Shown here: piece by piece, positions 25,300-35,195 of the stretch
Position numbering within the stretch: the stretch's first letter is position 1
Layout: each line of letters begins with the position of its first letter
Assembly: GCA_910585555.1 (NCBI GenBank)
Contig: CAJUFU010000002.1
Span: forward strand, 48,942 to 103,088
Source: an uncultured Lachnospiraceae bacterium
GTDB taxonomy: Bacteria > Bacillota > Clostridia > Lachnospirales > Lachnospiraceae
DNA length: 54,147 bases
Direction of reading: 5' to 3'
The notes under the pieces: model-generated
Database searches by the model: none
What the model was told of the DNA's origin: nothing
What the model saw: the letters and a program-made list of their open reading frames with translations, nothing else
Program-made: the position numbers and the translations under genes

Positions 25300-27717
25300 T
25301 TATTCTTTTCTTATATCTATCTCTCTGGCTGTCAGTATCTCCAGCAGCGCACCATACAGTTCTGCCCCGACAGAAAGCGCATGAAACTGAGACAAAAGCA
25401 ACAGCGGACTTTTTTCTTTCCTCACCAAATCCATAATCTGTGTCTTCAAATTGTATGCTATCTCAGCCTGATCGACCAGTTCATAAATTCTTTTCTCAAC
25501 AGACGGACTGCAGATCTCAAGCCTGTCTTCAAACCGTACAACCAATTCCTCCACAACCGGATGTTTCTCCACCTTTATTTGTAAGACAGCCTCTTCCTTG
25601 TCATAGACTTTGCAGAAAGGAATCTCCTTTCCTTCCGATAAAACGCATACCCGGCTGTCTATAACACTGCGAAATTCCAGACACAGATTTCTCTCTTTTG
25701 GAATCAGTCCGAGTTCTCCTTCTGACGGATGAATCACAAATTTCTGTTCTGCTTTCCAGCCAAATTCCATTTTTGTGGTGACGCATTTTCCCTGTTCATA
25801 TTCACAAGTCTCATTATCATCCTCGTAGAGTGTAAAATAACCGTCCGCTCCCGGGAATATCTGAATGGTAAGGGAAGATGGATTATGGGAGACATCTCTT
25901 CCAAATATTTCATCTGTAAGAGGCAGGATAGCTCCTCCTTTTGCAAGCACAGGGATAGACGTTAGGTCTCTATAAAAACTGATTTTCCTACCGCCTCTGC
26001 TTTCATAGACCATGCCGGTAAACAAATCCGTATAGATTCCCTCCGGTATCCATCCCGCCGTCTCAGACATATGAATCTTCTGAAATCTAGGGGTTGTTAC
26101 AGGAAATACCAACAGTTCCGATCCGAAAAAGTATCCGTTTCTGCACTCGTAAGCTTCTGAATGATCCGGATACCCATAATATAACGGCTCTACCAAAGTC
26201 CTATGATCATGCCAACACTGATAATTCATGGTGTACAAATAAGGAATCATCTCATGACGAAGCCGCAGGAAACGGTCCATCGTCTGCCTCTCTTCTTCCG
26301 GAAAGTGCCAGGGTTCCTTGCCGTTAAATTCATTTTGGGAACTGTGAAGTCTATTAATGGGAGAAAAAACTCCAAACTGGACCCACCTTGTCTCCAGTTC
26401 ATTATCCCGGTATCCATTCATATGGCCGCCAATATCGTGACTCCACCATCCGTAACCAATATTAGAAGCTGTGGCGGTAAAATAAGGCTGAAAATGCAAA
26501 GATTCCCAAGTAATGATACTATCCCCGGAAAATCCCACCGGATACCTGTGACTTCCCGGTCCTGCATATCTGGAAAAAGTCATAGGCCTTTTCCGGTCTC
26601 TTCCGATGTCCAGAAAATGATAGTGGTTTAGCATCCACAATGGATCAAGACCCTCTTTCGTACTGACGCTTCCCTGTTGCCAGTCAATCCACCAAAAATC
26701 CACTCCCATATCCTCTAACGGATGGTGCACAATATCAAAATAATGTTCTATAAACTTTTCATCTGCTATATCAAAGACCACCGGCAGTTCTTTCTTTGCA
26801 TCCACTCCCATAGCTTTTGCCATTTCCGGATACATCTCCTCATGCGCACGAATACCGTCCGCCGGATGTACATTTAAAGTAACACGTATTCCCCTGCGGT
26901 GAAGTTCCTGCAAAAAACGTTCTGGTTCCGGAAAGAAGTTCCGGTTCCAAGTATACCCAGTCCAGCCGCTTCCATATTTGGAATCAATATCTGTCAGATG
27001 CCAGTCCATATCCAACACTGCCACCGAAAAAGGGATTTTTTCTTCCTGAAAACGGTCCATTAAATTCAAATAGGACTCCTCCGTATACGGATAAAATCTA
27101 CTCCACCAATTTCCCAGCGCATATCTTGGCAGCATGGGAACTTTACCACAGAGATGGAAATAGTCGTCAAGCGCCTCCCGATATTTTTTTCCATATCCGA
27201 AAAAGTACAAATCAATTCCATTTTCTTCTCTCGCCTGTGCCAGGAAATCTTTTCCAAGAAGAAGGGAACGACTATCATCCAATAAAGCAAACCCTTCCAT
27301 AGAAAAGATTCCATTTTCCAAGTCGCAGCTGCCATCCACATTATCAAGGGTTCGTGCCGTACCACCCAGATTTTCCACTTCCTCTCCGTAGTGCCACACA
27401 CCGCCTTCTATCACCCGGATAGATAATCCAAAAGGAGAAAAATTGCATTTGTTGTAGATTAAATGAAGACGCTTTGTTATAATTTCCAGACGTTCTTCCG
27501 TCTCCTTCAACATAAATTCCGGTGTGGGAAAATCCCTGTTCCACACAATTTGGGTTGAGTCATCCACAAAATGTCCAGATTCGCTGTACTCTAATCTGAG
27601 TAATCCCTCTGTCAGTACCGAAATCCTGAAACACCTACCCCGAATCATACTTTTCTCCGGACACTCCGGGAATGTTTTCACATAAAATCTCTCAACTCCA
27701 TGTTCCACTTGATTCAT
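25300..27717 (-). CDS. GH31 family alpha-glycosidase
   Basis: 805 residues. The TIM barrel contains VAVLDMDWHLTDIDSKYGSGWTGYTWN, the nucleophile motif WWIDWQQG (Asp345) and a GDSIITWE motif carrying the probable acid/base Asp399, followed by GYGWWSHDIGGH. An N-terminal beta-sandwich and C-terminal beta domains flank it. No signal peptide is visible. GH31 includes alpha-glucosidases, alpha-xylosidases and others; specificity cannot be read with confidence. It has its own promoter and is separated from the importer genes by 250 bases, but its orientation and position make it part of the same glycoside locus. Confidence 0.92.
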   Translation of the reverse strand: MNQVEHGVERFYVKTFPECPEKSMIRGRCFRISVLTEGLLRLEYSESGHFVDDSTQIVWNRDFPTPEFMLKETEERLEIITKRLHLIYNKCNFSPFGLSIRVIEGGVWHYGEEVENLGGTARTLDNVDGSCDLENGIFSMEGFALLDDSRSLLLGKDFLAQAREENGIDLYFFGYGKKYREALDDYFHLCGKVPMLPRYALGNWWSRFYPYTEESYLNLMDRFQEEKIPFSVAVLDMDWHLTDIDSKYGSGWTGYTWNRNFFPEPERFLQELHRRGIRVTLNVHPADGIRAHEEMYPEMAKAMGVDAKKELPVVFDIADEKFIEHYFDIVHHPLEDMGVDFWWIDWQQGSVSTKEGLDPLWMLNHYHFLDIGRDRKRPMTFSRYAGPGSHRYPVGFSGDSIITWESLHFQPYFTATASNIGYGWWSHDIGGHMNGYRDNELETRWVQFGVFSPINRLHSSQNEFNGKEPWHFPEEERQTMDRFLRLRHEMIPYLYTMNYQCWHDHRTLVEPLYYGYPDHSEAYECRNGYFFGSELLVFPVTTPRFQKIHMSETAGWIPEGIYTDLFTGMVYESRGGRKISFYRDLTSIPVLAKGGAILPLTDEIFGRDVSHNPSSLTIQIFPGADGYFTLYEDDNETCEYEQGKCVTTKMEFGWKAEQKFVIHPSEGELGLIPKERNLCLEFRSVIDSRVCVLSEGKEIPFCKVYDKEEAVLQIKVEKHPVVEELVVRFEDRLEICSPSVEKRIYELVDQAEIAYNLKTQIMDLVRKEKSPLLLLSQFHALSVGAELYGALLEILTAREIDIRKE

Positions 27718-27784
27718 ATTACTTTCATTCTCCCGTTTCTATATTTTTTGTAGACACATTTTATTTCTTTGTCTACTCTTCTAC

Positions 27785-27813
27785 ACTATCATATAAAATA
27801 CGACTGTTGTCAA
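27785..27813 (-). promoter_or_regulatory. SigA promoter of the GH31 gene
   Basis: On the minus strand a perfect TTGACA is followed after 17 bases by GATAGT (4 of 6). A small palindrome AAACGTTT (27816-27823) lies directly upstream of the -35 and is a possible regulator site. Confidence 0.6.
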
Positions 27814-27847
27814 CCAAACGTTTTTAGATTTCTGTATAATAAAAGAA

Positions 27848-27888
27848 GCTGTTGCTTTAGTAGATTATTGATCTACTTTTGCAACAGC
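27848..27888 (-). terminator. Terminator downstream of gyrA
   Basis: GCTGTTGC/GCAACAGC form a perfect 8-base outer stem and GTAGAT/ATCTAC a 6-base inner stem. On the minus strand it is followed by TTCTTTTATT. It starts about 18 bases after the gyrA stop. Confidence 0.85.
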
Positions 27889-27905
27889 CACTTTTCTATC
27901 GGACT

Positions 27906-30416
27906 TTAATGCTCTTCTTCTGAGATATCTTCCATAGCATCATCGATATTCTCAAACTCTTCTTCACCGTTACTTATCTTTTCCCGGACCTTGGCAATCT
28001 TAGCAACTTTCATCCCATCATCCAGATTGATCATCTTAACGCCGGAAGTAATTCTCTTTAATGTAGAAATCTCATCCATACGAAGCTGGATAATGATACC
28101 GCCGTCTGTGATCATCATAATCTCATGATCGTCATTGACAGCCTTAACACCTACGACATAACCTGTTTTTTCTGTAATCTTATAACATTTTAATCCTTTG
28201 CCGCCGCGCTTTTGAATGGTAAATTCTTCTAAGTAAGTACGTTTGCCCATACCATTTTCCGATACGATAAGGAGAGAATCACCCTGATGATCTAACTGCA
28301 TACCCACAATCTCATCGTCATCAGACAAATTCATACCAATCACACCCATAGACGCTCTACCGGTAGGACGCACATCTGTCTCTTTGAAGCGAATACACAT
28401 ACCTTGTTTCGTCACCAGAAAGATTTCAGTATCCCTGGACGTATTTTTTACTTCAATCAGCTCATCATCTTCTCGAAGACTGATAGCTGCCAGACCGTTT
28501 TTTCTCACATTGGAAAATTCCATGACGGGAGTCTTCTTCACAATACCCTTCTTTGTCACCATAAAGAGATTCTTATTATCTTCATAATCCTTAATGGGTA
28601 TCATAGCGGATATTTTCTCACCGGGATTAAGTTGTAAGATATTGACAATAGCAATACCTCTTGCTGTCCTGCTTGCCTCGGGAATCTCATATGCTTTCAG
28701 ACGATACACTCTGCCATAATTCGTAAAGAACATAAGATAATGATGGGTCGTCGTCATCAGAAGATCTTCAATATAATCTTCTTCAATCGTCTGCATACCC
28801 TTGATTCCCTTACCGCCGCGGTTTTGAGATTTAAAGTTATCGACGGTCATACGTTTAATATAACCGAGACTGGTCATGGCAATCACAGTATTATCTCTGG
28901 GAATCAGATCTTCCATATTGATATCATAAACGTCAAATCCAATCTGACTTCTTCTGTCATCACCATATTTCTCTGCAGTCACAAGCATCTCGTCTCTGAT
29001 TACACCGAGAAGTAATTTTTCATCTGCAAGAATCGCTTTTAATTCTGCGATTTTTGCCAGCAGTTCTCTATGCTCATTTTCGAGCTTTTCTCTTTCCAGA
29101 CCGGTCAGTGCACGCAGACGCATATCTACGATAGCCTGTGCCTGTGCCTCAGAAAATTCAAATCTCTCAATCAATCTTTCTTTGGCAATCTGGGTTGTCT
29201 GACTGCTTCTGATAATTTGAATCACTTCATCAATATGATCTAAAGCAATCAACAAACCTTGTAAAATATGATCTCTTTCTTCCGCTTTATCAAGATCATA
29301 TTTTGTTCTTCTGGTCACAACCTCTTCCTGATGCTGCAGATAATAAGTAAGCATATCAAGAAGATTCATAACCTTCGGCTGATTATCAACAAGCGCCAGC
29401 ATGATCACGCCAAAAGAATCCTGAAGCTGGGTATGTTTATAAAGCTGATTTAGGATAACGTTAGCATTGGCATCCTTACGGAGTTCAATCACAATACGCA
29501 TACCCTCACGGTTTGTCTCATCACGCAGATCTGTGATACCGTCTATCTTTTTTAACTTCACAAGGTCCGCAATCTTTAGAATCAAATTCGCCTTATTTAC
29601 CATATAGGGAAGCTCTGTCACAATAATACGGCTCTTACCGTTAGACATCGTCTCAATATCTGTGACAGCACGCACTCTCACCTTGCCGCGGCCTGTTCTG
29701 TACGCTTCCTCTGCACCTCTAGTACCTAAAATAATACCGCCGGTAGGAAAATCAGGCGCTTTTACAATCTGCAAAAGTTCTTCAATATCAGTCTGACGAT
29801 CTTCCTCAATTCTATTTTGAATGATTTTAATCACCGCACTCGTAACTTCCCTTAAATTATGAGGAGGAATATTCGTTGCCATTCCCACTGCAATACCGGA
29901 AGTACCATTTACCAAAAGATTTGGATAACGACTCGGCAATACTACAGGTTCTTTCTCTGTATCATCAAAGTTTGGCGCAAAATCAACGGTATTTTTGTTG
30001 ATATCCGCAAGAAGCTCCATGGAAATTTTACTAAGCCTTGCTTCTGTATAACGCATTGCAGCCGCGCCATCACCATCGACAGAACCGAAATTTCCGTGAC
30101 CATCCACCAGAGGATATCTGGTAGACCATTCTTGTGCCATATTAACAAGCGCGCCATAAATAGAACTATCACCATGGGGATGATATTTACCCATGGTATC
30201 ACCAACGATACGGGCACTTTTTCTGTGAGGTTTATCCGGACCGTTGTTCAATTCTATCATAGAATACAAGACTCTGCGCTGTACAGGTTTCAGACCATCT
30301 CTTACATCGGGAAGAGCACGGGCAGCGATAACGCTCATGGCATAATCAATGTAAGAATCTTCCATCTTCTTCTTAAGATCTACTTCTTCTATCTTATCAA
30401 AAATTCTGTCGTCCAT
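27906..30416 (-). CDS. gyrA: DNA gyrase subunit A
   Basis: 836 residues. The winged-helix breakage domain contains AARALPDVRDGLKPVQRRVLYSM and the active-site tyrosine motif AAMRYTEARLS. The C-terminal half has repeated beta-pinwheel blades, including the QNRGGKGIKGM GyrA-box-like segment. It forms the A2B2 tetramer with GyrB to introduce negative supercoils using ATP. In the quinolone-resistance region Ser84 is present but the E. coli Asp87-equivalent is Gly88. An acidic tail (EEEFENIDDAMEDISEEEH) ends the protein. It follows gyrB by about 60 bases and is followed by a terminator. Confidence 0.98.
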   Translation of the reverse strand: MDDRIFDKIEEVDLKKKMEDSYIDYAMSVIAARALPDVRDGLKPVQRRVLYSMIELNNGPDKPHRKSARIVGDTMGKYHPHGDSSIYGALVNMAQEWSTRYPLVDGHGNFGSVDGDGAAAMRYTEARLSKISMELLADINKNTVDFAPNFDDTEKEPVVLPSRYPNLLVNGTSGIAVGMATNIPPHNLREVTSAVIKIIQNRIEEDRQTDIEELLQIVKAPDFPTGGIILGTRGAEEAYRTGRGKVRVRAVTDIETMSNGKSRIIVTELPYMVNKANLILKIADLVKLKKIDGITDLRDETNREGMRIVIELRKDANANVILNQLYKHTQLQDSFGVIMLALVDNQPKVMNLLDMLTYYLQHQEEVVTRRTKYDLDKAEERDHILQGLLIALDHIDEVIQIIRSSQTTQIAKERLIERFEFSEAQAQAIVDMRLRALTGLEREKLENEHRELLAKIAELKAILADEKLLLGVIRDEMLVTAEKYGDDRRSQIGFDVYDINMEDLIPRDNTVIAMTSLGYIKRMTVDNFKSQNRGGKGIKGMQTIEEDYIEDLLMTTTHHYLMFFTNYGRVYRLKAYEIPEASRTARGIAIVNILQLNPGEKISAMIPIKDYEDNKNLFMVTKKGIVKKTPVMEFSNVRKNGLAAISLREDDELIEVKNTSRDTEIFLVTKQGMCIRFKETDVRPTGRASMGVIGMNLSDDDEIVGMQLDHQGDSLLIVSENGMGKRTYLEEFTIQKRGGKGLKCYKITEKTGYVVGVKAVNDDHEIMMITDGGIIIQLRMDEISTLKRITSGVKMINLDDGMKVAKIAKVREKISNGEEEFENIDDAMEDISEEEH

Positions 30417-30476
30417 CTTCCCTCCATGTTAAACTATTCAAGCACTCACTAAAGCTGCATACTTTTATTACAATTC

Positions 30477-32393
30477 TTATATATCCAGATTCTTTACAAA
30501 CTTGGCATTTTCTTCAATAAAGATTCTTCTAGGTTCTACTTTATCTCCCATCAGCGTATTAAATGTAAGATCTACTTCCGATTCTTCTTCTTCATTCATA
30601 TTCACTCTAAGAAGAATACGTCTCTCCGGATCCATTGTTGTTTCCCAGAGCTGATCGGCATCCATCTCTCCAAGACCTTTATAACGCTGAATCTTATTAT
30701 TTTGGTCTCTGCCTACTTGCGCCAAAATCTCATCAAGTTCATCATCACTGTAAGCATACCAAATCTGTCTGTTTTTCTCCAACTTATACAAAGGCGGTTT
30801 CGCCAGATATACATGTCCCTGTTTAATTAACTCCGGCATGAAACGATAAATAAATGTAAGCATAAGCGTAGCAATATGCGCACCATCCACATCGGCATCC
30901 GTCATAATAATAATCTTGTCATAACGAAGCTTAGAAATATCAAAATCTTCATGAATTCCAGTGCCAAAAGCTGTAATCATGGCTTTGATTTCCGCATTAG
31001 CATATATTTTATCAAGCCTTGCTTTTTCCACATTCAAAATCTTGCCGCGAAGAGGAAGGATTGCCTGTGTTGCACGACTTCTAGCTGTTTTCGCAGAACC
31101 TCCTGCAGAATCTCCCTCAACGATATAAATCTCACAATTTTTAGGATCTTTATCGGAACAATCCGCTAATTTGCCAGGAAGAGCACTGCCTTCCAATGCG
31201 GTTTTACGACGTGTCAAATCTCTGGCTTTTCTGGCCGCTTCACGGGCGCGCTGCGCTAAAATGGATTTTTCACAAATTGTTTTGGCTACAGAAGGATTCT
31301 GTTCCAGGAAATAAGTAAGCTGTTCACTCACTACATTGTCCACAGCTCCTCTTGCTTCCGAATTGCCAAGCTTCTGCTTTGTCTGCCCTTCAAACTGAGG
31401 ATCTTCTATTTTAACACTGATAATCGCTGTAAGACCTTCTCTGATATCTTCACCGGAAAGATTTGATTCATTATCTTTTAACAGTTTATTATTTCTTGCA
31501 TAATCGTTAAATGTTTTTGTGAGAGCATTTCTAAAACCTACCAGATGTGTGCCGCCTTCCGGTGTATTGATATTGTTTACAAAGGTATAAACACTCTCAT
31601 TATAGGAATCGTTATGCTGTAAAGCAACCTCTACGTAAACGCCATTTTTTGTGCCTTCAAAATACATAATCTGTTCATAAAGCGCTTCTTTACTTTTATT
31701 CAAGTATGTAACAAATTCCTTGATACCGCCTTCATAATGAAATTCCTTCTTCTGCTCCTTATCTTCTCTGTTATCCTCCAATACAATTCTAAGGCCTTTT
31801 GTCAAAAAGGCAGTTTCGCGAAGTCTTGTCTTTAAAGTATCATAATCAAAGATTGTGTCCTCAAAAATAGTACTATCCGGCTTAAACTGCACTCTAGTAC
31901 CGGTTTTTTCTGGTTCACATTCTCCTACTACTTTTAATTTATAGCATACCTGTCCCTTTTCATATTTTTGTCGATAGATTTTGCCCTCACTATAAATTTC
32001 TACTTCCAACCAGTCAGAAAGTGCATTGACAACAGAGGCGCCCACACCATGTAAGCCGCCGGACACCTTATATCCGCCGCCGCCAAATTTTCCGCCGGCA
32101 TGTAAAACCGTAAAGACTACTTCCACAGCCGGAATACCTGCTTTATGGTTAATACCTACAGGAATGCCCCGTCCATTATCAAGAACGGTAATAGAATTAT
32201 CCTGATTAATATTCACGTAAATTGTATCACAAAACCCAGCCAGCGCCTCATCTACTGAATTATCCACAATCTCATATACCAGATGATGAAGACCCCTTAA
32301 AGAAGTACTGCCTATATACATACCGGGTCTTTTTCTTACTGCTTCAAGTCCCTCTAAAATCTGTATTTGATCTGCGCCGTATTCGTTTGCCAT
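30477..32393 (-). CDS. gyrB: DNA gyrase subunit B
   Basis: 638 residues. The GHKL ATPase domain has EIVDNSVDEALAGF, DNGRGIPVG and GGLHGVGASVVNALS. The TOPRIM domain has EGDSAGGSAKTARSRATQAILPLRGKILNVEKA and the metal-binding DADVDGAHI. The C-terminus is the typical KGLGEMDADQLWETTMDP. It is the ATPase subunit of gyrase. It begins 3 bases after the recF stop, in the dnaA-dnaN-yaaA-recF-gyrB-gyrA order conserved in Firmicutes. Confidence 0.98.
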   Translation of the reverse strand: MANEYGADQIQILEGLEAVRKRPGMYIGSTSLRGLHHLVYEIVDNSVDEALAGFCDTIYVNINQDNSITVLDNGRGIPVGINHKAGIPAVEVVFTVLHAGGKFGGGGYKVSGGLHGVGASVVNALSDWLEVEIYSEGKIYRQKYEKGQVCYKLKVVGECEPEKTGTRVQFKPDSTIFEDTIFDYDTLKTRLRETAFLTKGLRIVLEDNREDKEQKKEFHYEGGIKEFVTYLNKSKEALYEQIMYFEGTKNGVYVEVALQHNDSYNESVYTFVNNINTPEGGTHLVGFRNALTKTFNDYARNNKLLKDNESNLSGEDIREGLTAIISVKIEDPQFEGQTKQKLGNSEARGAVDNVVSEQLTYFLEQNPSVAKTICEKSILAQRAREAARKARDLTRRKTALEGSALPGKLADCSDKDPKNCEIYIVEGDSAGGSAKTARSRATQAILPLRGKILNVEKARLDKIYANAEIKAMITAFGTGIHEDFDISKLRYDKIIIMTDADVDGAHIATLMLTFIYRFMPELIKQGHVYLAKPPLYKLEKNRQIWYAYSDDELDEILAQVGRDQNNKIQRYKGLGEMDADQLWETTMDPERRILLRVNMNEEEESEVDLTFNTLMGDKVEPRRIFIEENAKFVKNLDI

Positions 32394-32395
32394 AT

Positions 32396-33511
32396 CTATA
32401 ACAATACTCCTTTCTCAGTTTCACCTTCAGAGTTATTGACGATCTTACCATTTTCTATTTGAAAAACTTTATCAATCTCAAATCTATTATTTACAAATTC
32501 ATCTAATCCCGTACAGGTAATAATCGTCTGGATTTCTCCAATCGTACTTAATAAATAATTTTGTCTATGGCTGTCAAGTTCTGAAAGTACATCATCCAAA
32601 AGCAAAACAGGATTTTCATTTGCTATTTTTTTCACAAGCTCTATCTCTGACAATTTCAAAGATAAAGCCGCTGTTCTCTGCTGACCTTGGGAACCGAACT
32701 TACGGATATCTATATCTTTTATCAGAAAAGAAAAATCATCTCTGTGAGGACCCACAGTAGTCTGTTTTAACTTTACATCTCTTTCCTGACACACCGCCAG
32801 AGATTTTTCATAATCCTCAATTGTCACATCAGGTTCATATTTTACTTTTAATTCTTCTCTCTCACCGGATAATTTTTTATGAATATCATAGATGATATCA
32901 TTTAGCTGCTCCACAAAAAGTTTTCTTCTCTCTATAATCTTACTTCCAAAGGAAACAAGCTGAGAATCCCATATATTCAAAGTTTCTTTTAAAGAAGGAT
33001 TAAAATACATATCCTTTAACAGTTTATTTCTTTGATTTACAATTTTGTTATAATGATTTAAATTATAGAGATAGAACTGATCCAGCTGACACAACTCCAT
33101 ATCTACAAATCTTCTTCTCTCAGCCGGACCGTTTTTGATAATACTCAAATCTTCCGGTGAGAAAAAAACCACATTCAGCAAGCCAAGAAGTTCTGCAGCT
33201 TTTTTAATTTTCTGCCCGTCAATCGCAATTCCCTTCGTCTTATTTTTACGAAGGTGCATATCAACCCTTATATCCATACCATCCTTTTCAAGAATAGTCC
33301 TGATATGGGATTCTTCTTTTTTGAAATTGACAATATCTCTATCTTTACTTCCCTTATGTGATTTTGTAGTAGCAGATAAATAAATAGCTTCCAGGATATT
33401 TGTTTTACCCTGGGCATTATCACCATATAAAATATTTGTTCCTTTACTAAAATCAATATGTAAAGAATCGTAATTTCTAAAATCCGCCAGTTCCAATGAT
33501 TTTATGATCAT
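32396..33511 (-). CDS. recF: DNA replication and repair protein RecF
   Basis: 371 residues of SMC-like ATPase. Walker A is GDNAQGKTNILEA near residue 30, the signature is FGSQGQQRTAALSLKL, and Walker B is PVLLLDDVLSELD. It helps load RecA at single-strand gaps. Its ATG shares one base with the yaaA stop (TGATG), indicating coupled translation. Confidence 0.97.
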   Translation of the reverse strand: MIIKSLELADFRNYDSLHIDFSKGTNILYGDNAQGKTNILEAIYLSATTKSHKGSKDRDIVNFKKEESHIRTILEKDGMDIRVDMHLRKNKTKGIAIDGQKIKKAAELLGLLNVVFFSPEDLSIIKNGPAERRRFVDMELCQLDQFYLYNLNHYNKIVNQRNKLLKDMYFNPSLKETLNIWDSQLVSFGSKIIERRKLFVEQLNDIIYDIHKKLSGEREELKVKYEPDVTIEDYEKSLAVCQERDVKLKQTTVGPHRDDFSFLIKDIDIRKFGSQGQQRTAALSLKLSEIELVKKIANENPVLLLDDVLSELDSHRQNYLLSTIGEIQTIITCTGLDEFVNNRFEIDKVFQIENGKIVNNSEGETEKGVLL

Positions 33512-33720
33512 CAGTTTTCTACCTTAATCTGTTGTCCGTCATAAGAAATTACATCGCCAGGATATATCTTCTTACCGCGTTGTAATTCCACCTGTCCATT
33601 TACTTTTACGAACCCTTCCTGTATTTCAATCTTTGCCTCCAAACCAGACTGTACAAGTCCGGATAGTTTAATGGCCTGGCCAAGTTTGATGAAATCATCC
33701 CTGATTTTTATTGTTTCCAT
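33511..33720 (-). CDS. yaaA: S4-domain RNA-binding protein YaaA
   Basis: 69 residues, a single S4-like RNA-binding domain: IKLGQAIKLSGLVQSGLEAKIEIQEGFVKVNGQVELQRGKKIYPGDVISYDGQQIKV. This small gene lies between dnaN and recF in most Firmicutes (also called RlbA). It is thought to act in ribosome or RNA biology. It overlaps recF by one base. Confidence 0.93.
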   Translation of the reverse strand: METIKIRDDFIKLGQAIKLSGLVQSGLEAKIEIQEGFVKVNGQVELQRGKKIYPGDVISYDGQQIKVEN

Positions 33721-33767
33721 ACAATCGATATTTTATACCTTTCCCGAAATACAAAATCCATGCAAAA

Positions 33768-34880
33768 CTAGCTTACCGTTGTAAAATTAACAGGAAGAAT
33801 CAGATAAATATAACTTTCTTGCGCATTTCTGATAAAACAAGGAGCTTTAGGATTCACCATATATAAATCAATCTCCTCATCTTCTATCACACGAAGAGCA
33901 TCAATCAAAAATTTAGGATTAAACCCTATCATCAAATCCTTTCCTTCTTTAGCAATATCGATTTCTTCATCCATACTTCCCACTGTAGAATTCATTTTAA
34001 GCTGCATGGAATCATCCGTAATATTGATAATAACAGGTTTTTTATCTCCTTCTTTGACAAGAAGAGTAGCTCTATCGATACAATCAAGCAGCTCCTTTTT
34101 ATTCATTTTAATCTTTGTCTCATAATCACTGGAAAGCATCTGATCTATTCTGAAGTATTCTCCTTCAATCAGCCTGGAAACCACCAGCGTATTATCAAAC
34201 TCAAACAAAATGTGTTTGTCCGTAAAGAAGATACTCACATCCTTATCCATATCTCCGGAAAGAATCTTACTTACTTCACTCAATGTCTTACCAGGTACAA
34301 CTACCTTTTTATTTCCATAGGAATTCTTTAAAGCAATTCTTCTGATAGAAATTCTATGACCATCCAATGATACCACCTTTAAGACATCATCATTGATCTC
34401 AAATAACTCTCCTGTCATCAGTTTATTATTATCATTGTCCGCAATAGAAAAGATTGTCTGCCTGATCACTTCTTTTAAAGTAAACTGCGAGAGAACCACA
34501 GAGTCATTTTTTTCTATTTCCGGCAGATAAGAGAAATCTTCACCAGATTTACCAATGATATTAAACTTTGCTTTTTCACAGGTTATTGTAGTCTTATAGG
34601 TTTCATTATTCGTCTCTATCGTAATATTGTTATCAGGAAGCTTTCTGACAATTTCCAAAAATATCTTTGCATCCAGTGCAATCAGACCTTTATCCAGTAT
34701 TTCACCGTCAATCGTTGTCTCAATACCGAGTTCCATATCATTAGCGGTTAATTTAATCTCGCCACTTCTTGTATCTATAAGGATACATTCCAGAATAGAC
34801 ATTGTAGTTTTGTTAGGAACGGCTTTGGATACTGTCTGTACACCGGTTAAAAGATTTGATTTCATACATACAATTTTCAT
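33768..34880 (-). CDS. dnaN: DNA polymerase III beta sliding clamp
   Basis: 370 residues with three repeated clamp domains. Typical segments are TVSKAVPNKTTMSILECILIDT, ALDAKIFLEIVRKLPDNNITIET and the C-terminal FIRNAQESYIYLILPVNFTTV. As a dimer it encircles DNA and tethers the replicative polymerase. It is separated from dnaA by a 315-base region with DnaA boxes. Confidence 0.97.
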   Translation of the reverse strand: MKIVCMKSNLLTGVQTVSKAVPNKTTMSILECILIDTRSGEIKLTANDMELGIETTIDGEILDKGLIALDAKIFLEIVRKLPDNNITIETNNETYKTTITCEKAKFNIIGKSGEDFSYLPEIEKNDSVVLSQFTLKEVIRQTIFSIADNDNNKLMTGELFEINDDVLKVVSLDGHRISIRRIALKNSYGNKKVVVPGKTLSEVSKILSGDMDKDVSIFFTDKHILFEFDNTLVVSRLIEGEYFRIDQMLSSDYETKIKMNKKELLDCIDRATLLVKEGDKKPVIINITDDSMQLKMNSTVGSMDEEIDIAKEGKDLMIGFNPKFLIDALRVIEDEEIDLYMVNPKAPCFIRNAQESYIYLILPVNFTTVS

Positions 34881-35195
34881 CTGTGTATATCTTCCTTTCT
34901 CACCTGCGGATTATTTGGTGTGCCGCCATTGGTTATTTAAATAATAATTATTCCGTAGTCTTAGTAATAATAGGTGTTGATATGTGCATAACCTTATCTA
35001 TTATACTATTTTTCAATAAAAAAGAAAACTTTTAAGCTGTGAAAAACTTTGTATAACTTCACAATAACTTTCAACTTATAAACAAAATGATTTTGCATAT
35101 AAATTGACATTAATGTCATTTTTGAAGACAAATATAAGTGATTCACATACTTTGTTGAAGAATTGTTGATAAAAAAGTGAGTAACTTAAATTGTT
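34881..35195. other. oriC, dnaA-dnaN intergenic part
   Basis: A 315-base AT-rich gap. DnaA-box matches are TGTGCATAA at 34983-34991 (complement TTATGCACA, fits TTATNCACA), TTATAAACA at 35076-35084 (one mismatch) and TGTTGATAA at 35164-35172 (complement TTATCAACA, one mismatch). A perfect 14-base palindrome, TGACATTAATGTCA, lies at 35105-35118. There is no gene. Together with the cluster upstream of dnaA it forms a bipartite origin, as in Bacillus subtilis. Confidence 0.75.

Noticed and set aside
29859..30452. A 197-codon open frame antisense to gyrA
   Set aside because: gyrA is unmistakable on the other strand; the antisense translation is His/Ile/Thr-rich without any recognisable domain.
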